DNA of 64,000 nt. It comes from Ligula intestinalis. Taxonomy: Eukaryota; Platyhelminthes; Cestoda; Diphyllobothriidea; Diphyllobothriidae. Below the pieces are notes generated by a model, which was not told where the DNA came from, ran no database searches, and was given only the letters and a program-made list of their open reading frames with translations. The stretch lies in NCBI GenBank assembly GCA_036362985.1, contig JAYGXS010000003.1, positions 34,988,176-35,052,175 of the forward strand, given 5' to 3'. Below, one piece after another: positions 47,400-61,139 of this stretch. A program made the position numbers and the translations under genes. Within the stretch, counting starts at the first letter, position 1. Every line of letters starts with the position of its first letter.

Positions 47400-49540
47400 A
47401 AAAAAATTTGTCCACTGATCACATCGTGCACAAAGGCTATCAATGGTACTGCAAGATTTCTCCGACTCACGAGTATTTATTTCAAAGGAACACGCTACTC
47501 TAGTTGAAGGGGGACTGTTAGGAGCCCAGCCTAACCGAATGCCGGTAAAACCTTACAGGCTGTCCTAAAACGTCGTGCATGCGGCCGACTGCAACAATAA
47601 TTCCGTTGTCGATGTGGACTGTCTCAAGGTCTTGTGTCTTCGCTGTGACTGACCCCACGAGATGACCCTAAACAACTTGACCGGACATTCACTCACACGC
47701 ATTTGCGCAACTGACGGCAGTTCCTCAAGAGCCCCTTAGGTACACCACTCAGTAGGTAACCTAAATTCTCGACACCCCTCGAGTAATCTACGTGCTTATC
47801 ACTTGAACTCGCTTGAAAAAGACTCATAAACAACTGCCACTCATTAATCATTGAGGTGCACACGGACTGAAAAATATTTGCAGACCCTGCCTGGCCTGGC
47901 TGGACGCCGTCCATATCAGACACGGGCTTTGCCCCGCGGCCGCACACCAGCCTGTAGTGGGTCGTGCCTGGTCTACTAGCTCAAGTCGAAGAGCACTTTC
48001 CAAAAGGCTCACCGATGTGGTTTTTCGACGTCTCGATCAGCCAATCAGAGTTCCTGCATCTACGCGGTTTGGGCCAAGTGACAACTAGAGAGCTTGCATG
48101 CGTTCCCGATGCAAGCTGCTTCTTTTCCCAAAATCTCAAGGCCTACCTAGCCAATGAACACGCTCTCCCCTTGTCTGCTCGCCTAACTGCTCTCAAACAG
48201 TCACTTGGGACCCGGTCAATCTCCTGAGCGGACGTGTTCTCCCAAGTCAGACTTCCTCCATACATTCTTCTTTATTTTGTGTATACAATATACTCTTCCC
48301 CCTACTTTGGCCTTTACCGACTTCTCCTCCACTAAGTTACCACGGTCTTAAGATCGCATTTGCTGGGTTTAACTCACTTAACCCCCTGCGATAAGCCCGT
48401 TGGCAAGAAAAACAGGTAACAATTTGAGTAGATCACCACTTTCGCAATTTAATGCAGGTTTTATATCAGCCATCTGCGTAGAATCCTGTTGACGGCTTTG
48501 TTGAAGCCAATCTAGATTGCATCAACGAATAAACCCATTCATAATCAAGGAGGTTTTTAGATAGGTATGAATTCCACCTACCTAAAAGTTCAACATACAG
48601 TAGATTGCATATCTGCTTCAAGGTGAGAGATTGGGGGATTTAACACACATACGAGGTTCTTTATTTCATTCACCGGGCTGACTTGAGGTGCAAAATGTTG
48701 TTAACTAGAATTGAATTTCGTTCAGATCAGAATACTGGGAGAAAATAGAGGCAAAAGTGGGTGAAATCCAGCGTTTTATGATATCCGAGGAATTTCCTAC
48801 GCTATTAAACGTTGCGGAAAATAAATTCTTCTGTGTGTGCCTGTTGCACTATAAAAGAACATTCATGAAGAGCAGGAACTTTTCAGTTATATCTGTTCAC
48901 AACACGGAGAATTTTGCTTTGTGTCCATGAAATTGAGGTTAGTATTATTATGGGGCAGTGCATTATTTTTGGAAAAAGAATGCCAAATAAGTTTTGAAAA
49001 TTCGATTTTGCAAAGTTATACAATTTTGTGCCATCAAATTGAAAAATTAACTTTTAAGGCTGTTACTTGCTTAACCCCATATAAAAATGTAAATTGTATA
49101 TATCAGGGGTTCTAGGTAAGGAATGCGAATAAGGACTTTATAAGTGTATAGTAAATTAATCGATTCTGCAGTCGGTATAAAGTTGAAGACAGTTAATGAA
49201 GCACACATTTGAATATGATGTCGCAGGGCATTGCGATACAGTTTCTTCAAAAATCGCCTTTGATTTTATTCCTACTCTGCTCTGCATTTGTTATTTTAGA
49301 ACTGAGCCTAGAAGTAATCAAATATCTTGAAAGCTGTTCTGATTTGGATTGAAAGGTGAGCTCTTTCATTTATAACAGAAGATATGTTTAAGGGATGCAA
49401 CTCATAAAGATGAAGCCTGCATATCATATTTTACCCTTCTTAACAAATTTACGAAACTTGAGGAGGTGGTTAATAGTCTTAGAGTGAAACTGAAGAGCTG
49501 AAGAAATTTTCTCGATTTATCCCTCACGAGGAAACACTGG
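47400..49540. other. Possible Gypsy flank and unassigned sequence
   Basis: 47470-48240 has open frames on both strands with no clear domain. It may be gag, protease or LTR remains of the adjacent element. 48240-49540 is AT-rich without recognised features. Confidence 0.3.
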
Positions 49541-49542
49541 CG

Positions 49543-50599
49543 ATGCATGAACTTGAGGGAGGGGACCTAACGTACGCAGCAGCAGCATCTCTCGCCGAAG
49601 CATCTACGCACAAAAATGACCAGGCAAGTAACATAAATGGTCAAGTTGTCCTCGACGAGGAGCACCGTGATCAAGATTCTACAGAAAAATCTCTAACGGT
49701 ATGCGGGACTAATACTCTTCGCCCAATTTCAGCACATGAGGAACTTTCCGAATTAAAAACCCCGCTAATTATAGGCTCATTTTCCGGACCGAAAGTGCAA
49801 AATGTACCCAGCACATCAACCACCCTTAGTGAGTATGCTAAGGCTGCATACAAATCACAGAAGGAAACAACAAATGTAGAAGGGGGGCAGCATGAAGCCA
49901 GACCTGATCAGTGCCACCCCAGACACCAAAAGAAGCCTATCTCTGGTGATGGTAGCGGAAATACAAAGTCAAAAACTATTCCTAACAACATCTCTGGGTC
50001 TTCCGATAGCAGTAAGACTGGAAATATATCACGGGTTTCCCTTGACCGACAAAACTGCATAGTTGTTCAAGACGAGTCAAACGGAACTACAGGTAAGGTA
50101 TTACAGAAGTCGTCCATAAATCGGAAAAACAACATTATCATACAAGGTGCTCCTCAGTCCACGTTTGACAGTACAACGGAATGAGTTGCACACGACTATA
50201 ATCGAATGCACGAATACGTCAGCGCTGTCCTAAAGCATGGGGAAACCTATACCGTAAATAAAGCCTTCCGTCTGGGTAAAGCAGACCTAGGCCGCGACCT
50301 ACAAACAAACCCAAGGCCTCTCAAAGTTATATTCGATAATGAAGGCTTGGCATCAAAACTGCTAAAAGGAAAAACGGCCTAACGAAATTCGCACAAGCAA
50401 GTTTTTTTTTCAGCCAGAATACGAGCCGAGGGAGCGGATGAAAATGAGGCAACTAAGGATAGACTTGAGAGAGAGGACAGAAAGCGGGGCAAAAGGCCTG
50501 AAAATAAAAGATGGGCAAATAATACAAGTCAATGAGCCCTTCCTCTGGCCAAAACCTGTCACGATGAGGGTTGGGCCTCACGGAGTAAACTATCACTAA
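49543..50599 (+). pseudogene. CR1-like LINE ORF1, interrupted
   Basis: The first 213 codons are Ser/Thr/Asn-rich and low in motif content. TGA at 50182 interrupts the frame, which then continues as MHEYVSAVLKHGETYTVNKA, FRLGKADLGRDL and RPLKVIFDNEGLASKLLKGK. A TAA near 50380 and a frameshift at a nine-T run near 50402-50410 precede the conserved tail FFQPEYEPRERMKMRQLRID, LRERTESGAKGLKIKDGQII, ending in TAA at 50597. This tail is shared in pattern with the second LINE at 61140-61330. ORF1 proteins of this group are thought to bind RNA. The N-terminal zinc-finger or PHD part is not recognisable. Confidence 0.65.
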
Positions 50600-53441
50600 A
50601 GATCCTAACCGCAAATGTACAAAGCTTGTTTAACAAGCTGGACGAACTAAAGAACTTGGTCTATGAGGTGAAACCAGACCTCATGGCTTTAACTGAAACC
50701 TGGCTTTCAAAAGATATCACTGATTCTGAATTATCACTTAGAGGATATCAGCTTTTCAGGAAAGACAGAACAACTAGGGGAGGAGGGCTTATAGTCTATG
50801 TCACTTGCAAGCTGACAGCCACGACTGAAGTACCGGTCCTAGCACGAGATGTCGAAATGCTAAATATTACTATATCTGCTAAGTACGCCAGGCCACTGAC
50901 GCTTTCGGTGACATACCACCCACCAAACCAGTTTCATAACCAAGACACTATCCTCAAAGCAGAATTGTATAGGGTTAGTGAGAAAAAGACATCCTCATCG
51001 TTGGGGACTTTAACGCTTCTGGTGTTGACTGGCAAACATGGACTGCACAGGGTCTTCAAGACAACTTCAATCACAAATTACTACAATGGGCCACAGCCAA
51101 ACTGCTCTGCCAAACCATCGCGTTTGGAACGCGGGCTAGGGAAGGACAACAGTCAAACTGTCTCGACCTTATCTTAACCCGAGAGGAGGAAACTGTGATT
51201 GACCTGCAGGATCGACCCCCATTAGGGTCAAGCGACCATATTTTGCTGTATTTCGAGCATTCGCTGTTCTCCAAACCCTACTCCTCCGACACATGGGAAA
51301 GTAACATTAAGAAGGGCGACTTCCCACTTATGAGAAGAGAAATGTCAGAGGTATCATGGGAAACAGATCTCCAAGGTGGGACAAATGAACAGTGGATGAC
51401 CTTTAGCTCGACGTTGAAAAGGACTCTTTGTCTCAACTGTCACTTCAGAAGAAAGACAAGTACAAATCGCCCGAAGTGGATGAACTCAAACTTGCAGGCC
51501 GCCTTCAAATAAAGAAACCGCTTCTAGAGACGCTACAGATTAACCGGCTCTGGTAAACACTTACGGGAGTATAAGCAACAACGTGACATTTGTAAAAGAG
51601 AGGCTACTTAACTGCGCAAGAAATACGAGTTGAACATATTACACAAGTCGTTGGAACACCCCAAGATCTTGTACGGTTACATACAAAGCACGAAGAGATC
51701 TCAGGAACTGATCCCTGCCCTTAGATTAGCCGGTGGACAACTGGTGACCGAAGACCAGATGAAAGCCTCCCTCCTCTTCGATTTCTTTGTATCCGTCTAC
51801 ACCCGAGAACCTACAACTTTTGCTGACGGTCCGTCCGCTCGTCGACCGATAACTGCACCCTTACCCTCCTCCTTATTGCCCCAAATAGAGGACCTAGAGT
51901 TTTCACACAACACTGTCAGGGCCGAATTACTCCAACTTAAGCCTGCCAAATCACCTGGGCCGGACAAAATTCCTGCACTAGCACTAAGAGAATTAGCCAA
52001 CGAACTATGCAAACCCCTGGCTGCCATCTTCCAGAAATCTTTTGACGAAGGCGAACTCCCAGAAGAATGGAAATGGGCAAACATCACCCCGATCTATAAG
52101 GGAGGTTCGAGACTTGATTGCACAAATTACCGTCCTGTCAGTCTAACTTGCATCGCGTGCAAAGTAATGGAGCGCATTATCAAGAAGCATTTAATGTATT
52201 TCCTCGAAGGCAACAAAATACTATGTGATGGACAGCACGGCTTTCACCCAGGACGCTCTTGCCTCACGAGTGCTCTTTACTCACAGGAGAAGTGGACAAA
52301 AGCCGCTGATAAAGGCTATCCAATTGATGTTATATTCTTCGACTTCAAAAAGGCCTTCGATAGTGTACCACACAGGCTTCTTCTGCAGAAGATTTGGGCC
52401 GTGGAAATCCAAGGAAAAATTTATAAATGGATCAGTAGTTTCTTGTCCCTCAGAGAACAGAGGGTCGTTGTCGGAAACTCAACCTCAGAATGGACAATGG
52501 CTGAGAGTGGTGTACCAGTTTAGGGTCCGCTGCTATTCCTGATTTACGTAAACGACTGTCTCAATGAGCTTGATTGAGCAGCTGTCATGTTTGCGGATTA
52601 CATAAAAATATGGGTTGAAATTAGGTGCACCGACGACGCAAAGGGACTACGGTCGAACATCGATAAACTGGTTATCTGGTCGTCCACGTGGCTTCTTAAC
52701 TTTAATGTTTCCAAGTGTCTTGTTCTACACATAAGCCCGGGGCGAAAAGTGTCACCGAAACACAGTTATTTTATCAATGGTTCCGCATTAAACGAGGTTG
52801 AAACACACAAAGATCTGGGTATCTGGACAACCGCGAACTTGATGCAAACAGAGCACTGTAAAACGTCCGTCCAGAAGGCAACTAGTACCCTGCACTGGAT
52901 CAGACGAGCGTTCAAAATCTTTCCACCTGAACTCTTCGGAAAAATATTTGGCACTTTTGTGAGACCACATTTTGAATACGGAATGCCAGTTTGGACACCG
53001 TGGTTGAAGAAAGATGTGGAGCTTCTTGAACAAGTGCAACGCAGGGTGACAAAGATGGTCGACGGTCTCAGGGACTTACCATATCAGGAGAGATTGATAA
53101 AACTTGACCTTTTTCCTTTGTCTTACAGGAACGTTCAGTGCAGCCTGCTCTGGACATTCCGGATAATCCGGGGCCACATTTACTCCCTAAAATTGGAGGA
53201 TTTCTTCCAATTAGCCACCACTACTCACCTGCGTGGCCATGCTTACAAGGTCACAAACGAACGCACCCGATTAGACCTCTGAAAATATTTCTTCAGTCAA
53301 CGCGTGGTCCGGCCTTGGAACTTGCTACCACGCGAGATGGTTTCCACTGACACAATTGCGGAATTTAAACGAAGACTTGATGTGATTTTATTTGACAAAA
53401 GGCGACTTTTACAACACGATTTCATACTGCCAGCACTGTGA
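50600..53441 (+). pseudogene. CR1-like LINE ORF2 (endonuclease and reverse transcriptase), dead
   Basis: The AP-endonuclease domain starts with ILTANVQSLFNKLDELKNLV, then LMALTETWLSKD (catalytic Glu), then a frameshift near 50985, then DILIVGDFNASGVDW and GSSDHILLYF (catalytic Asp/His). The reverse transcriptase has LKPAKSPGPDKIPALALREL, WKWANITPIYKGGSR, NYRPVSLTCIACKVMERIIK, GQHGFHPGRSCLTSAL and VIFFDFKKAFDSVPHRLL. The GVPQGS block is deleted (GVPV then stop at 52521). The catalytic FADD is FADY. Stops occur at 51510, 52521, 52575 and 53280. The tail RPHFEYGMPVWTPWLKKDVE to FILPAL ends at 53441. The copy cannot be active. Confidence 0.88.
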
Positions 53442-53817
53442 ACAATTTTTCTGGCTTTAGACCGTTTTCATTCTTTGCCGTGAAAATTCACTCGAAATTC
53501 TGTTATGATATCATATATATGAGCGAGATCATGTTCTGTGGGGTGTAACCAGGATTCTGCCACTACGCCAACCGTTTTCTCATGGCGAAATTCAACGACG
53601 AGGAACATCTGAAGTCAAAGTGAACTGTGAGTACATCCTGCACTGTAGTTAGTGTAGCATTGAAGGAGAAGCTCACATTTTTTAAAAATCTTTATTTTCC
53701 AGAAAAAGTATGTAAAAGAGGGATAAGGAAAAATGTGCTGTTTATCTTAAAAGGGACATATTTACAAACAACGTCAGCAAGGGATGCAGTATGGGAAAAT
53801 TCCTCTAATATGGAAGC

Positions 53818-55728
53818 TTAAAACATAAAAAAGATGGACGAAGAAATTGATGTTGTAAAAAGGGCTTGGCAATCAAGGAAGTGTCTATATTCTATACTGT
53901 CCGCCGTAATAGATGTAAGTTCACACCGCCTATCGCCGATTAGAGCCACATTATCAGGCGAATTTGTTGATAAGACGTAATTATTATGTAAAATGGCGTC
54001 TGAGCCGCCACGTAAATGGAGAGGTCTGGAAACACCCTCATCGTCATTCAAGGACAGATTGCATGCTTGTGACTCACTCTGCAGCTTTTCAAAATGAGGG
54101 CGGTACACCTGGGCGGCAACATTTGTGGAACCACGAATTATTTCTTTAAAACGCGCTAAGAAAGACTCAAAAGGGAATGCGGAAAAATTATCTAATACTC
54201 CGAAATGACTTACATCATCCGGAAGATGGAGGAGGGAATGTACATTGTAAATAACATGGATGCGACCATAAAAAAGGGGGTAATCATGTACAAAATTGTT
54301 TAACAAATTCCTAGCTAACAGACTATGCTGTGTGTACAATTTAGGGTCACAAAAAATGTAAATAGCGGTAGAAAGCATCAAAAAATGGTAGTTCTTGTCA
54401 GAACGTAGGAAAGAGGGTAAAAAAACGGGACCTATGTACAATAAAAATTGTCGATACTCAGTGGCCTTCCAAAAATTAAGGTGTTCCAGGGATCTGCACT
54501 TACGTGCAAACTCATCTGGAAGACACCAACTGCAAACATCAATGAGGTTATTCAGTTCACTGATGCGCCCACGCCATTTCCACGTATGCAACAGTCTTTT
54601 CATCACACCCAGGCACACCAGATGCATGTAATCTAGTGGAAATCATTTAATCATATCTATGGGTAGGTCTTCAAAGGGAGACCTCCCTTTGTGATGGAAC
54701 TTCTGACGGTGGGCTCAAAAGGATGAATTATCCCGCAACGTGCCACTAGACGTCGGAAATATCATACGTCTGATGAAGCTCACCCCTTGGTGACAACACC
54801 TGTAAGGTTGGCTATAACGAATAGGCGACAGCATACCTGTCACATCCAAAAGTACCATTGTGAGCTGTAACTTGTTTCACGTATGCACGAGCTGGTGAGT
54901 CACAGACAATCAGATGCAGAATGACAGTCACAACGCCATTACTTAGTCCAGTAGACAGGCCATGCGCGAGGAGTTCCTTGAGATCCGTAACATAGTCTTC
55001 AAGGTACCTGTCAATAGGATCAGGTTTACCCCAACCTGCGAAGACACCAACAATAAAAGGGCTGGAAACAAAGGGCTTCGCAATGCGGCACAATATTGAC
55101 CAGACACATCGACCAGACGCTTAAAAAAGCCGCATTCCATCGATGTGAAGTTGCAGCCACACCTGACGAATTGCAGTCCTCTGACGAGTATGCAGTTCCT
55201 TCAGTAGGCCTTCACGAAAGCCGACGTGGACATAGTCACCATTACTCAGTGACTTTGTAAGGCACGATCGAGGCGTCTCCATTATTGCCTTTGCGCTCCT
55301 CGGTACATCTGGGATAGTGGTCCCCTTAAAAGCACGGACCGTATCAAAGAGCTCCTTAATAGCAGTATGGCGCAACGACCGATGCACGCAAAAATCTCGG
55401 AGAGCTTCAACGAATGAGTAATTAGATGCAATAGTGATGTCATCAGCTTCTCACACGGCTCTATCTAGTACGCTGTCAGAAACCCTTACTACGTACCGGA
55501 AGGAATTTCTGGCCTGAGTACACGCATCTTCACTTCGGCGTCTTCAGTTTCAGCAGCATTGGAGGTTGACGGACGCATTGCAACTTCACCTCGAAAAGCC
55601 TCCAGATATGCCCGCTTTCTGCGCTGTATGCGCTTATATATAGTGCTCCGGTGTAATCCGAAGTATGATCGCTGCATATTCACTATCAACCTATGCTGAA
55701 CAACAATATTATTCAGGTTTTTCTGCAC
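53818..55728 (-). pseudogene. CACTA/EnSpm-like transposase, multiply broken
   Basis: Minus-strand order: a helix-turn-helix-like N-terminus (SYFGLHRSTIYKRIQRRKRA); a serine-rich linker and stop near 55450; SFVEALRDFCVHRSLRHTAI; VWLQLHIDGMRLF (the HIDG block); a frameshift near 55095; PFIVGVFAGWGKPDPIDRYL; ILHLIVCDSPARAYVKQVTA with HNGTFGCDR; a decayed stretch with GRSPFEDLPIDMIK stop FPLDYMHLVCLGVMKRLL; NFWKATEYRQFLLYIG; and YNVHSLLHLPDDVSHFGVLD with NFSAFPFESFLARFKEII, ending at 53818. The same family occurs at 7385-8608, where only the second half survives. The first half here shows what that copy lost. No terminal repeats were found for this one. Confidence 0.82.
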
Positions 55729-55739
55729 ACATCATTCAC

Positions 55740-57530
55740 AGACTGCTTCAGGAACCTAACCAGCGAGTTACAATAGGCCAGCTGTTATAGTAAATAATTA
55801 AACAATAATATTATGAGAAACGTAAATAAATTTAAAAAAATTCGTACCTGGACAAACAATGATAGATTTGATCGCAAATTCAAAAGGTTGGTTATCACAC
55901 GAGAGAACGCACGATAGGTCAGGGCCAGGAATGACCGCCTTCTTGGGAAGTTAAAAGAAACCCTTAGTTTATTAAGCCTCTATGGGATCGATGTATTCTT
56001 TCAAATAATATTTTACAAACCTACTTATTTTTAATTTTAACATCTTTTGTACATAAAATTACACCTAAAAATTACTTAAATTGCGTTTCTACCACGGCCG
56101 ATGAAAAGACACAGTAATGACAAAAGTTAAGGTACCTGACTAATTTATATGCGTTTAGCTTCTATCCCGGACCGCCCCGTATTCCCCCGTCGCCACCCCC
56201 GTCCAATCCGGGTATTGTGCTAGCAGGGATGTGCTCCCCCCGACTGCACATTAACTGCAAGTATAACCTTGTTTGCGTTACATTAATAGGGTCCTCAAGG
56301 GCATTTCTTGCCTGTTACCCTTAAAATATACATAAACATATGTCCATAATTTTTAGGGGAATCAATAAACTGACCAAAATTACCCATTCTAACCTTGACT
56401 TAATCTGAAAAAAAGTAAAGTTCGCAGACATCCGATGCCAAAATATATAACTTAAGCTGGCATCCAAGAGATAACTTGTTATAGAAATGTTTTCAATCAA
56501 TCTTGGGCGTATTCATTCGCGAATTTTGTTATGGACTTTCACTTCTCCCGGAAATGAGTTAACACGTGTGGGTGGTTCTCAAACCATGACATGCACAGAG
56601 AGCTGCATAAGAAAAAAATGTTTAAAAGCGCGTTATTTAGGTAAATGCTTTTAAGATATATCTTATTTTGAAGGTTGTGAAAAGCACGTAGAATAAAATC
56701 ATGATTTATTGTCAATCGACTGAAGCCAGTGATAATCGTAAAGTCTTTATTAATATTTCATAGAAGATTTGAACCTCTTCGCAATAGAAATATCAAAATA
56801 ATCAAAAGAAAATTTGGCCGAAGGCAATTACTCTTAGTGTGCAAAAATAGTACGATTATAATTTTACCAGACAATTTTATTTAAATTTATTATTCACTGA
56901 CCATTATGCCCGCAGGTGAGTTTAAGAAATATATTACTCTCATGATCTCCGAATGTGGCGTATCAAGTGAAAACGTGGTCGCCTTAGTCCAGCGTAATTC
57001 ATGTAATGCATAAACGAAAGAAACAACTTGCAGTTATCATGAAAATGCGTTAGAATACATACTTAAAATTTCGGTTGTTCGGTAACAGCCATACATTACA
57101 TTGCACGTAATACGGAAGCATATTTATCCGAAAACTTTACAAAAGGATTATTTTCCAACGTGATTTGACTTCTGCTGCTTTATTTACTCCATAGTTTTGC
57201 ATGAACGGGCTTCCTTTGCATGCAAAACTTACGTTTGCCTAATGCGCCCTATTTCCACGTTTTCAGAATTTTCCATTTTGCTAAAAAGCTGGTGTTTTTA
57301 TAAGAAATCATATTCCTTCATAAATCACAATATGCCCTATTGAGAGAAACGACCACTAATTTATTGCTGCAAGATTTAAGGGGCCATAGCTTGGGCTGCG
57401 TTTGTGTAAGAGGGAGTTATTTGAAAAAATCGTTGGATTTCATGAGATAGTGCACGTACTGTAGGTCCTAATAAGTAAAGCCCTTTTAGAGGTGCCCATG
57501 CGAGAAACTCTCGCCGCCCAATTCACATAA
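55740..57530. other. AT-rich, no gene recognised
   Basis: No open frame with recognisable homology. A short GC-rich patch at 56160-56240 (GACCGCCCCGTATTCCCCCG) stands out in composition but shows no motif. Confidence 0.4.
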
Positions 57531-57539
57531 ATTAATCTA

Positions 57540-58030
57540 GGTTTCAATGGGAGTTAAGAGGTTTGTAAGACAGGACCGACTCCTTGTGGATCCACGTAGA
57601 TGCGCACTGACCAAATTGTTTGCTTGAATGTGCCTCATCAATTCAGTTTTGATTATTTTCTCTATTGCTTTGCAACAACTGCCCGTGAGACTCATTGTTT
57701 TAAAGTCATTAGACGACGTTCTTTCTCCTCCTTTGTAAATATGGATCAGGATATCTAGCTTCCAATAGGCGGGCAGAACCCCTTATCCATCGAACTTTGG
57801 AGGACTTTGGACAGTGGGGAGGCTTGTCAGCTCTTTCAGAACTTTTCCTGGTATGCTATCCGGGTCATGCGATTTAGTGAGATGTAGCTGCGGGGGAGTG
57901 TTTGATGTTGTGTCTGTGATGGACAATAAGGTCCTAAATGAATGAGATGGTTCGCGATCCAGGTACTTGCATGGACGATGAAGAGGGCGTGTCGAGCACC
58001 AGAACAATTGATTTATAGTTCTGAGCTTTA
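57540..58030 (-). mobile_element. CR1-like reverse transcriptase fragment
   Basis: Minus-strand blocks are LHLTKSHDPDSIPGKVLKEL, then GVLPAYWKLDILIHIYKGGE, FKTMSLTGSCCKAIEKIIKT, ELMRHIQANNLVSAHLRGST and RSCLTNLL. These match the SPGPD, P.YKGG, YRPVSLT and QHGF..GRSCLTNLL blocks of LINE reverse transcriptases. The catalytic part is absent. The upstream side (57959-58050) is shared with 24650-24745. Confidence 0.75.
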
Positions 58031-58276
58031 TAATCCTTACAGGAGTTCATTTTCAGAGGTGAGAAAGCAACCAGAAAGGTAGTAATTCTAGTGGTCCTAG
58101 GCCAATCTACTGTCAGATATCATCAGGTTGTCAAGGGGTTAGAAACAGCAATCGAAAAAGGATGTGGAAAGAGGGCAATTAGCTGTCAGAAGTGTCGTAG
58201 GGCAATCCTAGTTGTGTACGCTAATTAGCTGTTGGTTGAGCTGGGGGTAATAACCAGCAATTAGTGTGCCGCCTTG

Positions 58277-59640
58277 TCACCCGGCAGAGGGCCATGGTAG
58301 CCCTGCTTCCTCTTCCGGCCAGTTCGTTGTGGTAACCTCTTCACTTGCCATTAGTTTGGCTTTGTTACGTCTTTTTCCCACATAATGGCGCAAGACTTTG
58401 TAGGCCGCTGGCAGGTCTAGATGCCTGTTGACCGAGTTGGCATCTGAGTACCATGAATCGAGCGTCAGTCTTTCGGCTTTTGAGGTTCCTCGACCAAAGA
58501 TGGCCGGTCCTTGAAGATCGAATTCATGGCCAGTCTCTTCGATGTGTGCTACCAGTTGCGAGTTTGGGTCCAGTTTCCAAGCGGCTAGTTTGTGCTCCTG
58601 TTGGCGGGTCTGCAATTTGCGGCCTGTTTATTCTAAGTGCAGTCTCCCTCGTTGCAAAGTATATTGTAGACGACTGCAGAGGTTTCCGTAGGAGGCATTC
58701 TGTCTTTAGGTTGCATCACCTGGCGGCGTATTGTCGCCTGAAGTCGATGGGCTATGCCCCCACGCCAACAGGTTGTAACAGTCGGGAAATTGCTTCGGAG
58801 ACCCCTTTTATGTCGGAAATGGCCCTCCAGACTTCAAGTTGCTTTTTTGTTGGCCATCATCTGTTCACTCGGCGTTTGCTTTGTTTGCCAAACGAGTTTG
58901 GGCCACCAGTAGGTCAAAAAAGTTCCTGAAGATCTTGTTGCTCAGTTCCTCTGGCGGCTAGTGTGCTGCAGTTTGTTTGAACTCTTTGGAATAGAATACG
59001 AACGGAGCTACATTTGCTACACATGGGGTGTTTGTTGTTATAATTTGTTACTTGATTCGTGATGGAGGCCTTTCTGAATACTTTAGATTGCAGTAGTCCA
59101 GTTGAACACCGGCGGACATCGAGGAAGGGTATTTGGTCATTTCTTTCAAACTCCATTGTGAATTGGATATTTGGATCAATCGAGTTCCGTAACTCTTTGA
59201 GGTGCTCGACATCAGATGTTTTGACGATGACGAAGGTGCCGTCGACATAACGAGCCCAAAACTTTGGTTGATACTTAGTGAAGACCAAGTGTTCTATCCG
59301 TTAGAGGACCACTTCAGCAACCAGGCCTGATAGGGAAGAGCCCATGGGAGGGCCTTTAATCTGCTCATTCATTTGTTCAACAAATGTGAAGTACATTTTG
59401 AGGCAATGTCGTAGAAGTTCAAGCAGATGTTCAGACTTTAGCAGTTTGTCGCTCTCATCGTAGCGTTCGGATAGAAGTTGTCCCATGACATCAATCATTA
59501 GTTGCAGTGGGAAGTGGAAGTAAAGTATGAGACAACATCGAAAGATTCCATGGATACACCTATTTTTACCTTCAGATGCCTTATTCGCTCGAGGAACTGT
59601 TTGGCAGAAACTGCTGTTGTTCTCGGGCCTACCGCCAGGA
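58277..59640 (-). pseudogene. Penelope-like element, RT 3' part and GIY-YIG domain
   Basis: Penelope-like elements encode a telomerase-related reverse transcriptase joined to a GIY-YIG nuclease. Reading down the minus strand: LLRHCLKMYFTFVEQMNEQI, GPPMGSSLSGLVAEVVL, a stop at about 59301, YQPKFWARYVDGTFVIVKTS, SIDPNIQFTMEFERNDQIPF, LDVRRCSTGLLQSKVFRKAS, NNKHPMCSKCSSVRILFQRV, the linker WRAISDIKGVSEAISRLLQP, then GIY-YIG remains VVYNILCNEGDCT with stops. HKLAAWKLDPNSQLVAHIEE, TGHEFDL, DSWYSDANSVNRHLDLPAAY end it. The catalytic YVDD is YVDG and the YIG half of the nuclease is lost. It is a 5'-truncated dead copy of a different subfamily from the palindrome at 18086-19243. Confidence 0.85.
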
Positions 59641-59659
59641 AGCTGAGGTAAGGGAACAT

Positions 59660-61130
59660 CTACTGCGCCAATCGGTACGTAGGGGTGCCGCGAAAGGGAG
59701 AGAATGGGCCTAAGTGGTGTGTTTACCGTAAAATATTACTGGGGCTGTGTCGGTTGGGTCATAAATATATCTGCTGTCATGACAATATATCCTTGTACAT
59801 CCTCATCAAAGCCATTTCTGGCTATAAACAGGCAAAAAAAGTTCAAAAAGATGTTTGTCTTATTTGAGTATTGGCTAGTTTTTTCCTTTTTGTCTTACAG
59901 ACCAGGAATGGATGTCCGAGTGTGCTTCCCCTTATTCGAGTAAGTAAGTAAACTTTTCAATTGTTTTCATTCTTTAATTTTATTCTGAGTCAAAATCTTA
60001 TCGTTCTTACCGCAGAAGCGTTAGACGCGGATTTCACCGTGCCTCAAATGCAGAAAAAGTTTCAACTTCTCGATATATAGAATGTGTTTTCAATAGTTTT
60101 CTTTTTATATCCCAGGTTACGTACTCTAACAAGAGACCCGTGATCGCTTTATAACTAAGCAAAAAATTTCTACCGAGTCAAGTACTTAAAGAAAAACCAG
60201 GCGTAGTTTCGGTCAGGCATGTGTTAAGAGCTGCAGTTGATCTGGTTCATGAATCCTTACATTATGGTTTTATTTCCTTTCCACATATGTGTCTTCCTTA
60301 TTGGTCATATGTGGAGTACAGTTAAATAGCTGTGCTGACAAGCAAGAATGCAATGAGCAGTTAGATCAAAATGGGTCTGTGAAGTGAATCCAAGAATACA
60401 GTATTAATCCCTACTAATTATATGGTCCAAACTGCTTGACTGCTGTCCGTTTCGGAAGCGCGTGTCCGTTATAACGCGTTGGGCAATGAATTCACCTCTC
60501 TGACCACTATCCACGTCCACCCTCGGGTGTTATCTAGGAAACATTTTTATATACGGGACTTTAAAAAAGAAGTCCATTCCTGACAAATTGAGCAACCACA
60601 GCAAATTGTTTAACTAACTGTAGGCATAACAACATTTTATTATTTGTACTAAACCAAAAAGTTCTGGTCACGCTATCGGAAAGTTCAGCGATAGTTTTAT
60701 ATAGATCAACTTCATCAAAGTTGTAAAACGAAGATCTTTTACTCCTACAGAAAATGACTGAATGTGATAAAGGGGTTCGTTATCTATACTTAAGTGAATA
60801 CATTTAAATGTCAAATTTGTAACAATTTAATTTAACTTCAATTGTGATCATGATCGTAATCGCACAAAAGAGCCATCATGATGGTACATATCTTTTTTTA
60901 TTGATGGAGATGCAGCTTACAGTCAATAATTAAGAGCTTGTTTACGTTTCAGAAAAGTGAATTCAAAAGTTACAGATTTAAGATACCGATCTGTAAATAT
61001 ATTACAGACTATTCTGTAATATTTAATACAATAAACTACACGCGAAGTTTAATTTTTTTGCGGAGAGGTTCGAAGATTCCCTGCTTGCTTATTATCAATG
61101 AAGCTTCCTGCGAAGACATCAAAGCTTTTT
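59660..61130. other. AT-rich flank, nothing recognised
   Basis: No recognised coding sequence. It precedes the 5'-truncated LINE. Several short open frames lack motifs. Confidence 0.4.
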
Positions 61131-61139
61131 GCTTTTACA

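Larger units (their letters stand above)
49543..53441 (+). mobile_element. CR1-like LINE, nearly full length but mutated
   Basis: ORF1 (49543-50599) is followed directly by ORF2 (from about 50600) with endonuclease and reverse transcriptase, the order of CR1-like elements such as those known from schistosomes. The 5' untranslated part may extend upstream of 49543. The 3' end lies shortly after 53441. Breaks are listed in the ORF entries. Confidence 0.85.
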